The position numbers and the translations under genes are program-made. Under the pieces are notes generated by a model. The model had not been told where the DNA came from, made no database searches, and saw only the letters and a list, made by a program, of their open reading frames with translations. Of a DNA stretch of 64,000 nt, positions 1-11,496 are shown in pieces. The DNA comes from Klebsormidium nitens. Lineage: Eukaryota > Streptophyta > Klebsormidiophyceae > Klebsormidiales > Klebsormidiaceae. Where the stretch lies: NCBI GenBank assembly GCA_000708835.1, contig DF237140.1, forward strand, positions 1 to 64,000. Reading direction: 5' to 3'. Positions within the stretch are counted from its first letter, which is position 1; every line of letters starts with the position of its first letter.

Positions 1-805
1 TGAGCGACCACTATTTGACGGTGATCCGCGGCCAAAGATCCGGACCACCGACCGGATCGCGCTCCGTCATGTGTGACCAGTGTATGACAGTGAGACCTGC
101 GACTCCGACTCGAAGGCTGCCACTGCCAGTGCGAGTGTCGCAGCGGAGACTCGGCGTCGGAGTCGGAGCTGAGCTGGCTTGCTGAAGTATGATGAGCTGT
201 CGAGGTTAAGGTCCAAACCGGGAGAGCAAACCCAGTTGAAATCCAGTTTACTCAGGGTCTGTTGGACGTTAGCGGTTTAGTAAACCCGAAAAGTTAACCC
301 ATGTGCACCTGGTCCTGGGGCTGATTTCGCGCCAGGGAAGGTGCGTTTCCTGGCTAGCCACCATTGTGGTGGCGCCGCATGGTCTTCCATGATGATATTT
401 TGCTAAGCAAGGGTGCGCCCGACGTAGTTTCACAGGTGTTTCAGGTCTTTGATTGAGAGAAGGGGTTGGCGTGCGCGTCTTCGCCTCTTTAAGCCAGACT
501 TCCTGGTTTTTCTTGCCCGCAGCCTTGGTGGTTGGCAAGCAAACCTTTGCCAAGCTCAAACAGCGCTGCGTTCGCTTATAGAAGGCGCGGGGCTCTCAGG
601 CATTGGTTTTTATCGCGTCTCTGCTCAACATTAGTTACAATCTGGCTAAAGGCAATCTGTAAAACTACAGCTGGGCTTAGTCTCTGGAAATTAGGCCACC
701 GCACACACTCTTTATTCTGGGGCACTCAACCAGATGCCAATTCTAGGAGGGCGTGTAACTAGGTTGTCACCGTAAAAGGACGCTTTTCCAGACACAAAGG
801 CGTTC
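1..805. other. 5' flank of the ARABIDILLO gene
   Basis: Non-coding upstream sequence. The short open frames here have no recognisable protein content. A GC-rich patch at about 88-175 carries inverted CTCCGACTC / GAGTCGGAG words. I see no clear TATA element and no RNA gene. Confidence 0.5.
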
Positions 806-3800
806 ATGGTGGTTCGTACATTAGCGATGGTCATGGACGCTAGCAAGCGGGTGGAGCAACCGAATGCTGTCTCTGTGCTGCCAGATGAGATCTTTGAGGC
901 GATCTTCAGTCACTTGACAGCCCTGGAGAAGGCGCGTGTTGCGGGTGTCTGCAGGCTGTTCCGGGACATAGCCTACCGGCCACGTGAGTGGCAAACTCCT
1001 TCTTTGCGGTTGTGTGCGAAGCTGCTGCCAAACAGGATTTTCCATGTTGCTGGCATTGCTTTTGGGAAAGGACTAGCAAAGTTTCCCAATTGCACGGATC
1101 TCAGAGCATTTGCCTCTAGTCATTCTGCTTTCGCTTGCCTTTTTGGGGCCTGTGTTAAGTCCGCAGGGAGCTAGCATTTCCTGAAAAGTTGCCGCACACA
1201 ATTGCGTCAAGAGGTTTATCAGCTCTTCACAATGGTCAACTGTACTCCGTCCATATGGTGGCAGTCAGCGACTGAAAATAGCTCTGCAGACTTTTCAGTA
1301 TTGACATTATAACATGTTGCTGCACCACCTTTTCATGAAGGCACTTCAAACGTTTCTTGGTCGAACCGCACCTTCAATTTTAATTCTAACATTTCTGCCA
1401 TCGATTGTAATGGATCCATCATTGATGTCTCCATAAGCTCTAATCTTTTGCCATGTTTGACCCAAACCTGGTGACCAGTTGAAAGCCTTGAGCAACATTC
1501 TACATCCTCCGCCCCCATCTCTAGCGTCTGCTCATTTGACGGGGCTTTTAGACGAGGTCTGCTTTTTCTGCGCCCAGGTCTATGGCGTTCGCTCGACACA
1601 TGGGGCCTTGGCTGGGACCGCAAGGTGGCCGCTACCATCAGCAGCCGATGCACCGACTTGGAGGAGCTGACGGCGCGCGGAGCAGTGGCCGCCCTCTCTT
1701 GCATACACCTCAAGGTAGGCCCCAGGCTGTCTGTCGCTGCTCTTTGGCCCCTTCTTTCCGTTACTTGTGTTTGAGCCTTCCAGTTGAGAGCAGTTGCTGC
1801 TTTTGAGCAACCAGCGCACTCTTGAAATCCCTGCAGGCTGCCTTAAGATAACCGTAGGCTGCCCCACATCAACCATAAGTGTTGATGTGTAGGGGACTTG
1901 TAATAGGGCCCAGTATTGTCAGGACCAATGAAGTTGCAGATTATCTTACTGTCTGGGCCAAGGCCACTAAATCTGTTATCTCCTCTGTATGTAGCCCCCT
2001 GTCATCTACTCTTGTGTCCCGACTCTTGGTCGTTCCCACGAGTTGGCGGCGGCCTTTTTTGCGTGTGCACTTCGCTCCAACTAAGAATGGCAAAGACAGA
2101 GGGTATACCCAAGTCTTGTCAACTGAGAAAGTCTGACACTTGCCCCCGATTCTACCCGTCGCACCTGAGGGACACAAAAGGAACCATTCAGATCCAGCAG
2201 CAGGTTTGCAAGATATTTGGGACAGCCGTTGCGTTCCAGATCTTAATGACAGCAATTTCAACCCGAAACTGAAAAGCAGACTGTTTACTTGCAGGCTCGG
2301 ACGTAATGGATGATTTCGTCCACATGCTGTAGTTTGAAACAGCTGCCTCATATTGCAAGATCGAAAGATGTCGTCACCGCAGGCTTTGGGTGGTCCCACG
2401 AGTTTCTTCAGGAGCTACCGTGAAGATATCAAGCCACAGGCTCGGAATTCACATCCCTAACCTGCAGCTACGAAAGCTAACCCGAATTTCTGACCCGCAG
2501 GCCCGAAAGCTACGGAAGTTGCATTTGGACAGTTGTGCCGATCTTATGGACGCTGCATTGGGCGTCCTAATCGGACGCCACGAGGGGCTGACGAGCGTGC
2601 ACTTAGACGGGGCCGCGTTTCTGACCAACGAGTCAATCGAGGTCATTGCGCTGGCGTGCCCGCTGCTTGAGAGTCTGCGCGTGGGGGGTTTCAAGGACTG
2701 CGTTGACAAGTGAGTAGCAGATTCCTTGCAAAGCCGAGGTGATTGTGGCTCTGAACATCCTTGTCCAAACGCTGGATGCTTGAGTTCTTGCGTGTTGGAT
2801 GAAGCTAACTTCGTTCGAGGCTGTCAAGCAGCTTTGGGGAGAACCGGAGCTACAAAAGCGTGCATGCTGATTGGTTTCGTTCGAACGCTTCACGCGTTGC
2901 AATCGATTTCGACGAGCAGACAGAGCGGAAACGTGAAGGGCGAGCACGGCTGCAAAACGACCTGTAGCAAGCTTTGGTTCACGGATGAGACAGGAAAAGT
3001 AGGACGACAGCCCCAAAAACGATGTCCGACGAACAAGAAAACATTCGAAGCATATCAGAAGCGTGCCGCTTTCTTACTACAGGGAGGCGCTGACGGTGCT
3101 GTTCGAGGGCTGTCCAAAGCTGGCGGAGCTGTCATTGACGGACTGCCAAATGGTGGATGAAGGGGGGCTAGCCGCAGCCACGCAGCTGCAGCTGCTGTCA
3201 CTTGCGGGCTGCAAGGTGTCCAGCTGGGCCATCGCTGCCGAGGTGAGTCGGATACTCTCCGTCTCGTGGCAACTCCTTCATCTTTTCCGCTTTTTTGTTT
3301 TTCGTTGTATGTTTTCGTTTTCGTGACGTGCCGTTTCACGTCTTCGCGTTCGACCCTTTTACCCAAGGCGCCGAGCGCAGAGTAGCAGGGGCAGATTCTT
3401 CCATCTTGGACCATTTCTGTCTCCTTCGCTTTTCTATGCTGAGATCACGAGGCTAGGGATTATATCCTTCTTTGGCTTCACGTGCGCTTACCCTCTTACC
3501 AAGTACAATTTGGGTCTTAAAAACCACTTTCTGTAACGAGCACAGAAGACGAGCATGTTGTAAGTGGTAGCTAGTGCACTCAGTAGGACCACGTTGCCTC
3601 TTATCAGTTTCCACTTCTATCCAGTCCTTAGTACTGCTTTCTGTGCTTTGCAAAGCCAGCTCTTTTCAATTCTGTTTTGGTAATGGCAAGATGGCAAGGA
3701 ATCCCTGAATGCTTATGAAGTTCCCGCAGCCGAAGCTCAGCCCCATATCTCAATCCAAGCGGCAGCTATCTTAAGGACTTGTCGCATCCCTTTTTCCTCA

Positions 3801-6800
3801 ATACCCCCTTTCCTCTGCAGGTCTTGCACAAGCTGCCCAACCTAGTTGGCATCGATGTGTCGCGCACCGAGATCTGGACCACCAACGCGAGCTACCTGCT
3901 CTTCAACTCGCAAAGCCTTTCCATCTTGATCGCCCTCGACTGCCGCTGCGTCAACGACGCGTTCATCTCCAGCCGCCTCCTCTCACTCTGCCCCCGGAAG
4001 CTCGCGGTCTTCATCCTCGACGGCGACCTTACCCGCTCGCTCGCCTGCGTGCGGTCGCCCCCAAACGGGGTGGCTCAAGCGGCTGCAGAAGTCCCCCCCC
4101 AAAACTCGCCCACGAAACCGGGGGCCAAGCTTCCCGCAGAAACGATACCCCTGAGAAGCACACAAACCCCCCATCTGCTGCCGATGGTCCAAACGCGCGC
4201 GCAAGCCCTGGTGACGAGCATCGCCGACCTGCCCTCCCTCGTTTCACCCTCTTCTTCCCCCCTAAAATGCACGGAACCGGGACCCCCTGTGGGAAAAAGC
4301 GTTTGGGAAGCGGAAGAGGGAAACGATGACGCGGTGCTGACGTCAGCGCAGCGGCGGGCAGCCGACTGGGTGGAGTGCGCGCTGGTGCACGGGCTGCAGC
4401 GAGCGGCGGAGAAGAAGGCGGAGCTGGAGCGGTTTTGGCTGCAGAACGGGACGCGGGCGTTGGTGGCGCTTTTGCAAAGCGAGCAGGCGAGCGTGCAGGT
4501 GAGGGCTATGCTTTTTGATGGGGTTTGCTGGGTTTTGGGGGTTCAGTGTTGATTTTCACGGGGTTTAGTCAAGGCGTCAACGGGATGGTGCGAAGCAAGA
4601 GGAGATTGACAAAAGGTGCTGTGTCCTGAATGGAAGGTGCTGTGCGAAGGGTAATGTCGAAAGGGCGTTGGTGGTGCTCCACGCAAGCGAGTGGGCGAGC
4701 GTGCAGGTGAGGGGCCCGCTTTCGTTGCCTCCTTTCTTTCCGTTTCTTGACCCTGTCTACTACACATGTACGTCAGGTGTTAGGGTGTTGGTTGCCTGGA
4801 AGTGGGCGAACGATGACGGCATTTAACGTACTGGCGGCGCTGGCGAGTTTCTGTGGAGCGAGCAAGTCAGCGTACAGTTGAGGACTTCGTCAACTCCTTT
4901 TCCGCCGTTCCTTCGACCTTGTCAAATGTATGTTTTCCATTCTTAAAATGTCTGTTGGCTTGAAGTTGAGTGGGAAGACGATGGAGCATGTTGGTACAAG
5001 TGAGCTCCTCGGGAGCGATCAGGCTACGTGCGGGAAAGTAACCTGGAATTGGTTGCATACCATCAGGGACGAGTGGAAGGTTTGACGTGGGAAAAAGATA
5101 GACTCTGAAGTACAGGATGGACGGCTCTACGGAAGGTCTGGATGGACGGCTCTGCACAGAAGTTCCTTCGGTCTTGAACTCTGCGTTTATGTTTGCATAA
5201 GAAAGCGGCATTAGACGTAGCCGATTTCGTTATCGACAAGGCCGAGACCGTGACTGCCCACGTGGATCGACCCTTTCTGTTGCCAGATCACCACTATCTC
5301 GAAACACTCGGCAAACACTTCGCTGCGTTCCCAGTATCCCGAACATTGCGTCCTAATGTTGCAGGAAAAGGCGGCGGTGACGTTAGCCGACTTAGCCATC
5401 GACGAGGCGGACACCGTGACCGCCCACGTGGATCGATCGACGTCGATCTACAAGGAGGGCGCCATCGGGCCGTTGCTGCGGCTGGCGCGGCGGCCCGTGG
5501 ACAGTCTCCAGGGAGAGGCCATGAAAGCGCTGGGGAACCTGTGTGTGAATAAGCACGCGGCGGAGCTGGTGGTCCAGAGCGGGGGCATCGGGGCCTTTCT
5601 GAGGGCGGCCAACTCGGCGAACAAGTAAGGAGCGAACGTCGGTGCTTGGTTGATGATTTGGGTGTCGAGGTGACTCCAGCGTAGGAGTTTGCTGAACCAG
5701 CAGCCAAGCTGTGGACGGACTCATGTCTGTCTTCTTCTCATTTGATTCCCCGACTTGCTGACATTATGTCCCGCTTCTGAATCCGTTCTAGTCAATTGTC
5801 GTTGATTTGTGGCGGTGAAAGGGTTGCTCTGTCATGCAAACCCTTGCGAGCTTCACTGCAGACCTGGTTCGTACTCCGAGTGCGCTCGACGATTTACAGG
5901 GGCACAGCGGTTGGTCAAGCGGTGAATAATGGTCAAGCGGTAAAATTATCAAACACACACTTTCTTCAACTTTTCAAAGTTGAGAACTCAAGGTGAACTC
6001 AAGCGTTGGCAGCTAATTACCGACTAACTCCCCGTTCCGCGACGCTGCTTTCAGGTGGGTGGCCGAGGAGGCTGCCGGCGCACTGTGGAACCTGTCAATG
6101 AACGACAGTCTGAAGGACCGGATCGCGGCGGCGGGCGTGCTGGATGCGCTGGTGGGCCTGCTGTCGCGGTGGCCCAAAGACGCGGAGGTGGTCCAGGTAA
6201 GAGCTCTAGCATTTTTTCATGTAATGTGAAAAAAAAACTTCTCTTACGTGGTCGCTACTCGGCGTTTCGTTGCGGTGGCCCAAGGATGCTGAGATTGTCC
6301 AAGTAAGCTTCTTTCAATTGACTACCTTCCTCAGGAGTACCTAGAGACGACTCCCTGGTTCTTGACACTCAAAAGGTCGGTTACATGACGTTCAAAAGCA
6401 TTGAACCAGGACAGGTGGCCACCTTCGGGTCTAACTAGGCTGACGTTTTTCAGGAGCGTGTGGCGGGCGCTCTCGCCAACATGGCGAACCACGAGGCGAC
6501 TAGCTTTTCCATGGTGAACGGCCCGTGCCTCGGCGTCCTCAACCGGTTGCTGCGCACGTCGTCGCACGAAGGACTCCAAGAGCAGGTCGGGCAGCGTCTC
6601 TTGACAACTGATAATGCACTTTCGGTCAAACCTGGCGCCTGACTCAAGTCCAATCTGAGTCGAACGCAGACCTTCGCCCCCTTAGTTTTTTCCCCAAAAT
6701 GACTTGCGTCGGTGAATGCCGACGCTCCGAAACGGGGCTTGCTTCGGAATCTATCGCATCTCGTTTTTGTTTTCTGAGAGAGGTTTCAAGCAAACCACGT

Positions 6801-9800
6801 GCGTGTAGCTTGAGCTTGGGGCGAATGTTAGCTCAAGTGAATTGGCCTAAACTCAAACTTGACGACCCCCTACAGATCGTGCGCGTGCTGGCCAACCTAG
6901 CCGCACAAGGCGACTGCAACACGAGCAACAACGTCGCAATCGCCCGTACCCCTTTCTGTCTTTCCGCCCTTGTCGCGCTCACCAAAGACGGACCCCCCAT
7001 GCTGCAAATCGAGGCGGCTACCGCTCTTTGGAACCTTGCTTTCGACGAGGGGGTTAGGGAACTTATCGCCGCCGAGGGTGGGGTTCATAGTCTGGTCGGG
7101 TTAGCGAAACAGTGCTGCGGGGGGGAGTTTTTCGCGTTGCAGGAAAGGGTAACCGGGGCGCTTTGGGGGCTCTCGGCGAGTCAAGGAAATAGCGTGTTGA
7201 TTGGGGAGGAGGGGGGGATCCCCCCGTTGATACAAATGGCGCGGTCAGCGTCCGAGGTGAGATGCAGCGGCGGATCCACGTTCAATGCATCTCGAGCGTT
7301 CTTGCCCGGGGTCGTTTCTTAAGAGAGTTCGGCTGGTTCATTGAGCGTCCGTTTCAGAGGGCGGCTCTGGCAGCCAGACTGTTTATTCCTGTTTTTATTG
7401 AAATGACGTGCGTTTATTGGTCGTGGTCTTTGTTGATTGCAGAGCAGGTCTTTGTTGATTGCAGAGCAGATTTTGTTTCTTGGTTACCCCTCCGTTATCC
7501 CTTCAAATTGAGCGAAGGTTTGTGCTGGACTTGACGCACGTCCTTCGACTGCTCACAACCGCCGTTTCGAGGTTGGGCGCTCTCAACTCTCAGACGTGCG
7601 GTGCTCCACAAAGGGCTCAACCCGTCTGAACGTTTCAAGCGAAGCAGATCTCCGACGTCTGCGAAGCAGATCTCCGACGTCTTCATAACAATTCTGGACG
7701 CTTCTGGACGTTATGAAGCACTTTCTCGACGCCGCTTTTCACAACCACGAGACCTTGGAACATTCTCACAGCCTTTTCAGAACGCCGACGCTCTCGTTCG
7801 GGCTGGCGCCAACTTTTCAATTGCTGACGCAAACCGTTCGGACGCTGACGCCCAAAGGTTCGTGACGCGGACGCCCAACGGTTTGGACGCTGACGCTCCC
7901 CATTGAGATGCTGTAAGAACCGTTCCGTTGCTGACGTCAACCGTTCGGACGCTGACGCTTCCCTTTCAAACGCTGCAGGACGTCCAGGAAGCCGCCGCGG
8001 GCGTCCTTTGGAACCTTGCGTTCGACACGCGGAACGCGCGCATCATCAAGGCGGAGGGCGGCATTCCAGCACTGACGGCACTGAGCGTGTCGCCCCAAAG
8101 CACGCTCCTGGCCAAGTTCATGGCCGTGCTGGCGCTATCGTACCTGTGCGATTCGCAGTGAGTTGCTTCTCATGTCTCTAGGCCCTTCCCAATTTTCAAA
8201 TTCAGGAGCGTCGTTTTACGAATCTTTGTAACGTTTGTGAAGAGTCTTTTGGGGCCCGACTAGACTGTCTTTTTGAGAAATCGAGCCAATCTCTCGCAAG
8301 CTCCGCCGGCGAGTTTGAGATGCTGACGGTGGCCAGTCTGCCCTGAGAACGCCCGTGTGTCTCTTGGAGTCAATCCTTTTATGGTTTGTGACATCTTCTC
8401 AAGCAGCTTTTGATTGCAGTGACTGCAGGCTGCATGTTTGACGTCATGTTGCTTCCGTTTATTGACGTCTTGTTGCTTCCGTTGAGATTACGAAGTTGTT
8501 TTGTTTTTACGGCATACTCGGGTCATTCATCCCGGAGATTTCGAGCGACGGTGAATGTGGAAGAGACACAAAGAGTGTGCATGCTTTCTTCTTGAGACCA
8601 GGAAGGCCTGCCGTAGAGTGAGGCACGTGCCCTCGTTAATTGTTACGGACCCAAAAGCTTCAAGGGCTCGAGAGTTCAATCTACAAGTAACGCCCGGGAG
8701 CGGAACTAAAAGACCCGTCATCAACATTGATTGACGATCGCAACCCTCAGCCCTGATTTTTGACAATCTCTGAGTTCCTTGTCCAGTATTTCCCCACTGC
8801 CGAAAGGACCGCCTCTATCGTGAATCTAACGTGGGCGAGAGCAGATGGCATCCTCAGATTTCGTAAGACGAAAAGGCTCCGGGACTCCTCCATACTCTAG
8901 ACTCTCGATCTTCAGACTCTATGTACTTAACATCAAGTAAACCCTCTTTGATACTTCTTAACGGTCGGGCAGCCTTTTCAGGACCTGATGCCGCTCACTC
9001 TCAAAAGTCCTCCACCCGAAGCATCCTTCGTGTCAAAATCCCAAACTTTGAAATCTTCTTTCCTCAGGGCCGAAAAGGACCGCCACTACGTGCTGCGGCC
9101 GAGCGACGACCGCAAGGAGGTCTTCCAGCGCATCTCCGCCTTCGTGGACGAGCACAGTCAGCATTACGTCAGCGAGGTGCCCCACCTGGAAACGCTGCCC
9201 CGCGCCCCGCCGGCGCCAAAAGGGCGGCGCTGGGAGGTGCTCCCGGGGAAGGGCCCCTCCGTGCTGACGTGGCAGGTGACGTCAGAGGCGAGCACGATGC
9301 GGGAGGTTGGGGACTTGCGGTGCAGGTGAGGGGCGATCTTACTAACCTGCTTCTTTGTTTACTATTTTTCGTTTATTGGATCATTCGTGTGATGGTCAGG
9401 GTACTTCTATTGCAGCAAATCTGGGTAGTTCCAGCTGCTGTGTGCAAAAATTGGTGACAGAGAAATGGACGGAGGCCATTCCAAAAAAACGGATAGCCGA
9501 AGAAGATTTTCTTGGGCTGCGGTCTGTTGAGTTGTACGTCCCAGGAGTTAAGGGTTGCGTCTGTGTCTAGACAGTAACGCCGAAGTTTCCCACTTTCGCA
9601 CAGTCGTGGCAGGCAGACCTTTCGCGACTCTGGAACGATCATGCATCTTTGTTGCAACCGAACCATTTTGCCAAGACTTCGGTTCGATGTTTTTGCGGTT
9701 CCACGCTTCGTGATTGCTCGTAACACCAGGAACGAACCTCTACCCACAAGAATTTTGTTCCCATGATCGGTAGGCCCTCGGTCTTACATATCCACAATGC

Positions 9801-10194
9801 ATGTCTCGTTTCGTGAACGTCTGAAGCCAAGGGACAAAAGCTGTGGCTTTCTTGTTCAGCGAGAATCACTCCATCTATAGTCTGGTTATGTTCGCCGACC
9901 AGATTTACTCTGTGTCTGTGCAGTGACTTTGAGATCGAGCGGTTCACGCTTATGCTTCGGGACCCGTACGAAACGCTCCAGCACTGCGCCGCGTTTGCTC
10001 TTCTCCAGTTCACCATGCCAGGTGGCAGGCACACGCCTCACCACGTGGCAGCCATGCGAAAGGCTGGGGGAACGGAAGTTCTGAGTGCCATCTTAAGTAA
10101 CAGCGCTGGTGCTTCTAAGAAGCTCCGGTGCTTAGTGGAATTGATTGTTTGTAACATTGAAGAAAGCGGGGGTCATACAAACCATAAAGATTGA
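806..10194 (+). CDS. ARABIDILLO-like F-box / LRR / armadillo-repeat protein
   Basis: Twelve exons joined in phase give 994 aa: 806-983, 1578-1714, 2501-2709, 3083-3242, 3821-4498, 5365-5624, 6055-6196, 6454-6585, 6876-7256, 7979-8157, 9068-9325, 9924-10194. An F-box lies near residues 25-65 (LPDEIFEAIFSHL). Leucine-rich repeats follow at about 75-260, then a low-complexity linker to about 400, then armadillo repeats from about 455 to 820 with motifs such as AAGALWNLS, AGALANMA and TGALWGLS. The C-terminus has the family signature ALLQFTMPGGRH. Domain order and length match land-plant ARABIDILLO proteins (Arabidopsis about 930 aa), which promote lateral root formation and are thought to act as nuclear F-box adaptors for ubiquitin ligases. 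The ATG at 806 opens straight into the F-box. Introns 5, 7 and 10, and less clearly intron 2, contain degenerate copies of adjacent exon edges. Family call firm; individual splice sites inferred. Confidence 0.93.
4456..4883 (+). repeat. Three tandem copies of an exon-donor junction (ARABIDILLO exon 5)
   Basis: The last ~45 nt of exon 5 plus its donor (4456-4505) recur at 4662-4711 and, more decayed, at 4828-4883. The core GCGAGCGTGCAGGTGAGG is identical in the first two copies and altered in the third (donor GT to TT). Intron sequence downstream of copies 2 and 3 is also alignable. The unit is about 165-205 bp. Confidence 0.85.
5193..5273 (+). repeat. Echo of ARABIDILLO exon 6 start
   Basis: About 80 nt here resemble the true exon 6 start at 5360-5440, some 167 bp downstream. 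The copy keeps an open frame reading VADFVIDKAETVTAHVDR against ADLAIDEADTVTAHVDR in the true exon. The acceptor TTGCAG has become TTGCAT, though an AG three bases on (ATAAG) could still serve. Confidence 0.88.
6271..6308 (+). repeat. Echo of ARABIDILLO exon 7 donor
   Basis: The stretch GCGGTGGCCCAAGGATGC through a donor-like CCAAGTAAGC repeats the true exon 7 end (6166-6201, GCGGTGGCCCAAAGACGC through CCAGGTAAGA) about 105 bp downstream, inside intron 7. The donor GT is kept. Confidence 0.85.
7425..7468 (+). repeat. 22-bp direct tandem duplication, intron 9 of ARABIDILLO
   Basis: Two identical 22-bp units (7425-7446 and 7447-7468). Each contains TTGTTGATTGCAGAGCA and therefore a potential acceptor AG. 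Confidence 0.9.
7639..7682 (+). repeat. 22-bp direct tandem duplication, intron 9 of ARABIDILLO
   Basis: Two identical 22-bp units (7639-7660 and 7661-7682) containing AGCAGATCTCCGACGTCT. Downstream, at about 7785-7975, the intron is filled with imperfect repeats of GACGCTGACGC words. Confidence 0.9.
8438..8485 (+). repeat. 24-bp near-perfect tandem duplication, intron 10 of ARABIDILLO
   Basis: Units 8438-8461 and 8462-8485 share TTGACGTC and TGTTGCTTCCGTT and differ at two positions. Confidence 0.85.
8797..8822 (+). repeat. Weak echo of ARABIDILLO exon 11 start
   Basis: GCCGAAAGGACCGCC followed by a diverged ACTACGTG equivalent repeats the start of exon 11 (9068 on, GCCGAAAAGGACCGCC) about 270 bp upstream of it. 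The acceptor AG is lost. Confidence 0.7.
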
Positions 10195-11496
10195 CGTCTT
10201 AACGGAAAGGGTAGCTGGGGATACCTCGTCAATAGGTATGGCTAATGCTTCGAGGCGCGAAGCGTTGTATAGTATGATTGCTGAAGTACTGTCCAACCCA
10301 TAAGGCTCTGTTCTAATGTGGAGGACATTGATTAGTTGTTCCCGACATGGACTCAGGCTCGCATTGCGGTGCGCTTAATGGGTTGCAGATGATATTGAGG
10401 TGTTGATTTCTAGTCCCGCTGAGCATTTGCAGCCGGCCGGGCTCGAGGCAACTTTGAATGGCTTGATCTGATGGCTCAGCCGCCTGCGCTAACTTGATGT
10501 GAACGTGGAAGACAAAGGTGAAAGTCCATGCAGTTGATATAATTGCAGTAGCGCGGTGAAAGATCATGCAAAACAACGCGACGGTTAGCAGATTAAAGTA
10601 CACTCCCTCTGGCGCCTATTCGGCCGGACTCAAAAAATCATCTGGGCCGGTTATTGGAGGCCCGCGTTTTGTGTAGCATTGCAGTCTGGGCCTACGTGAT
10701 CATGCATACTAATAAATCGACCGCAGATCGGACCGCGCAATCAAAAGAAAGCTGACTCATCATGCGCGTGATCAGTGATCACGTTGTAATTGCAGGTACC
10801 GTCGTCTCTAGCTGCATGTGAATATGGCAATGACATGTTTTGCCATTGGATTGTCGCCTGCCCGATGCCTTCGATGCGCACCCGGGCTATATAGAAGGAA
10901 GTGTCCATCATGCGCTACGTACTCTCAATCTGCCCCAACCAGGTCGGCTGACGTTGCCGTCCCGATAATAATTACTGCTTAAGATCGATGCTTCAAAACC
11001 CGCGGTTTCCCAGACGTACGTATACGCCGGGTATGCACAACCATTATACAAGTCCTCGACACACTTGGGCTAACGTCGTGGCCCTGCAAGAATCTACCGT
11101 CGCATGTGCAGATGCATGAAGCAAACACCATCCCGCGGGCCGCAATTATATAGAGTTCCGGTTATATAGCTCTCTATAAATCCTTTCAACTACGTCTATA
11201 ACACGCACTGACTCTGCCGGGCCGCATTGCAACTCCTTCTTGGTAATCTCTTGAGTACGGTTATAAATTTTCTTCGCACGCACATGAAATGTTGAGTTGA
11301 AATTGCACGTCCTCTTCGAATTCAACAACCAAGCGTACGTACAACTATCCAATCCAAGCAACCCTCTATGCTATATGCGCTTGATAAGCACTACGAAAGA
11401 CCGAAATCACTAATGAAGCCATCGTTGAAAGCTGACGGGATCGACCGTCTCTTCTGGAATCCTTTCTGTTCTTCTTTTTGGCTTCAATTCGTCTAA
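10195..11496. other. Intergenic region between convergent genes
   Basis: Space between the ends of the ARABIDILLO and LRR genes, so it should hold both 3' UTRs. I see no credible coding exon. A 17-bp palindrome at 10767-10783 (CGTGATCA, centre G, TGATCACG) and TATATAG-rich AT stretches at 11145-11190 are the only structure noticed. Confidence 0.5.
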
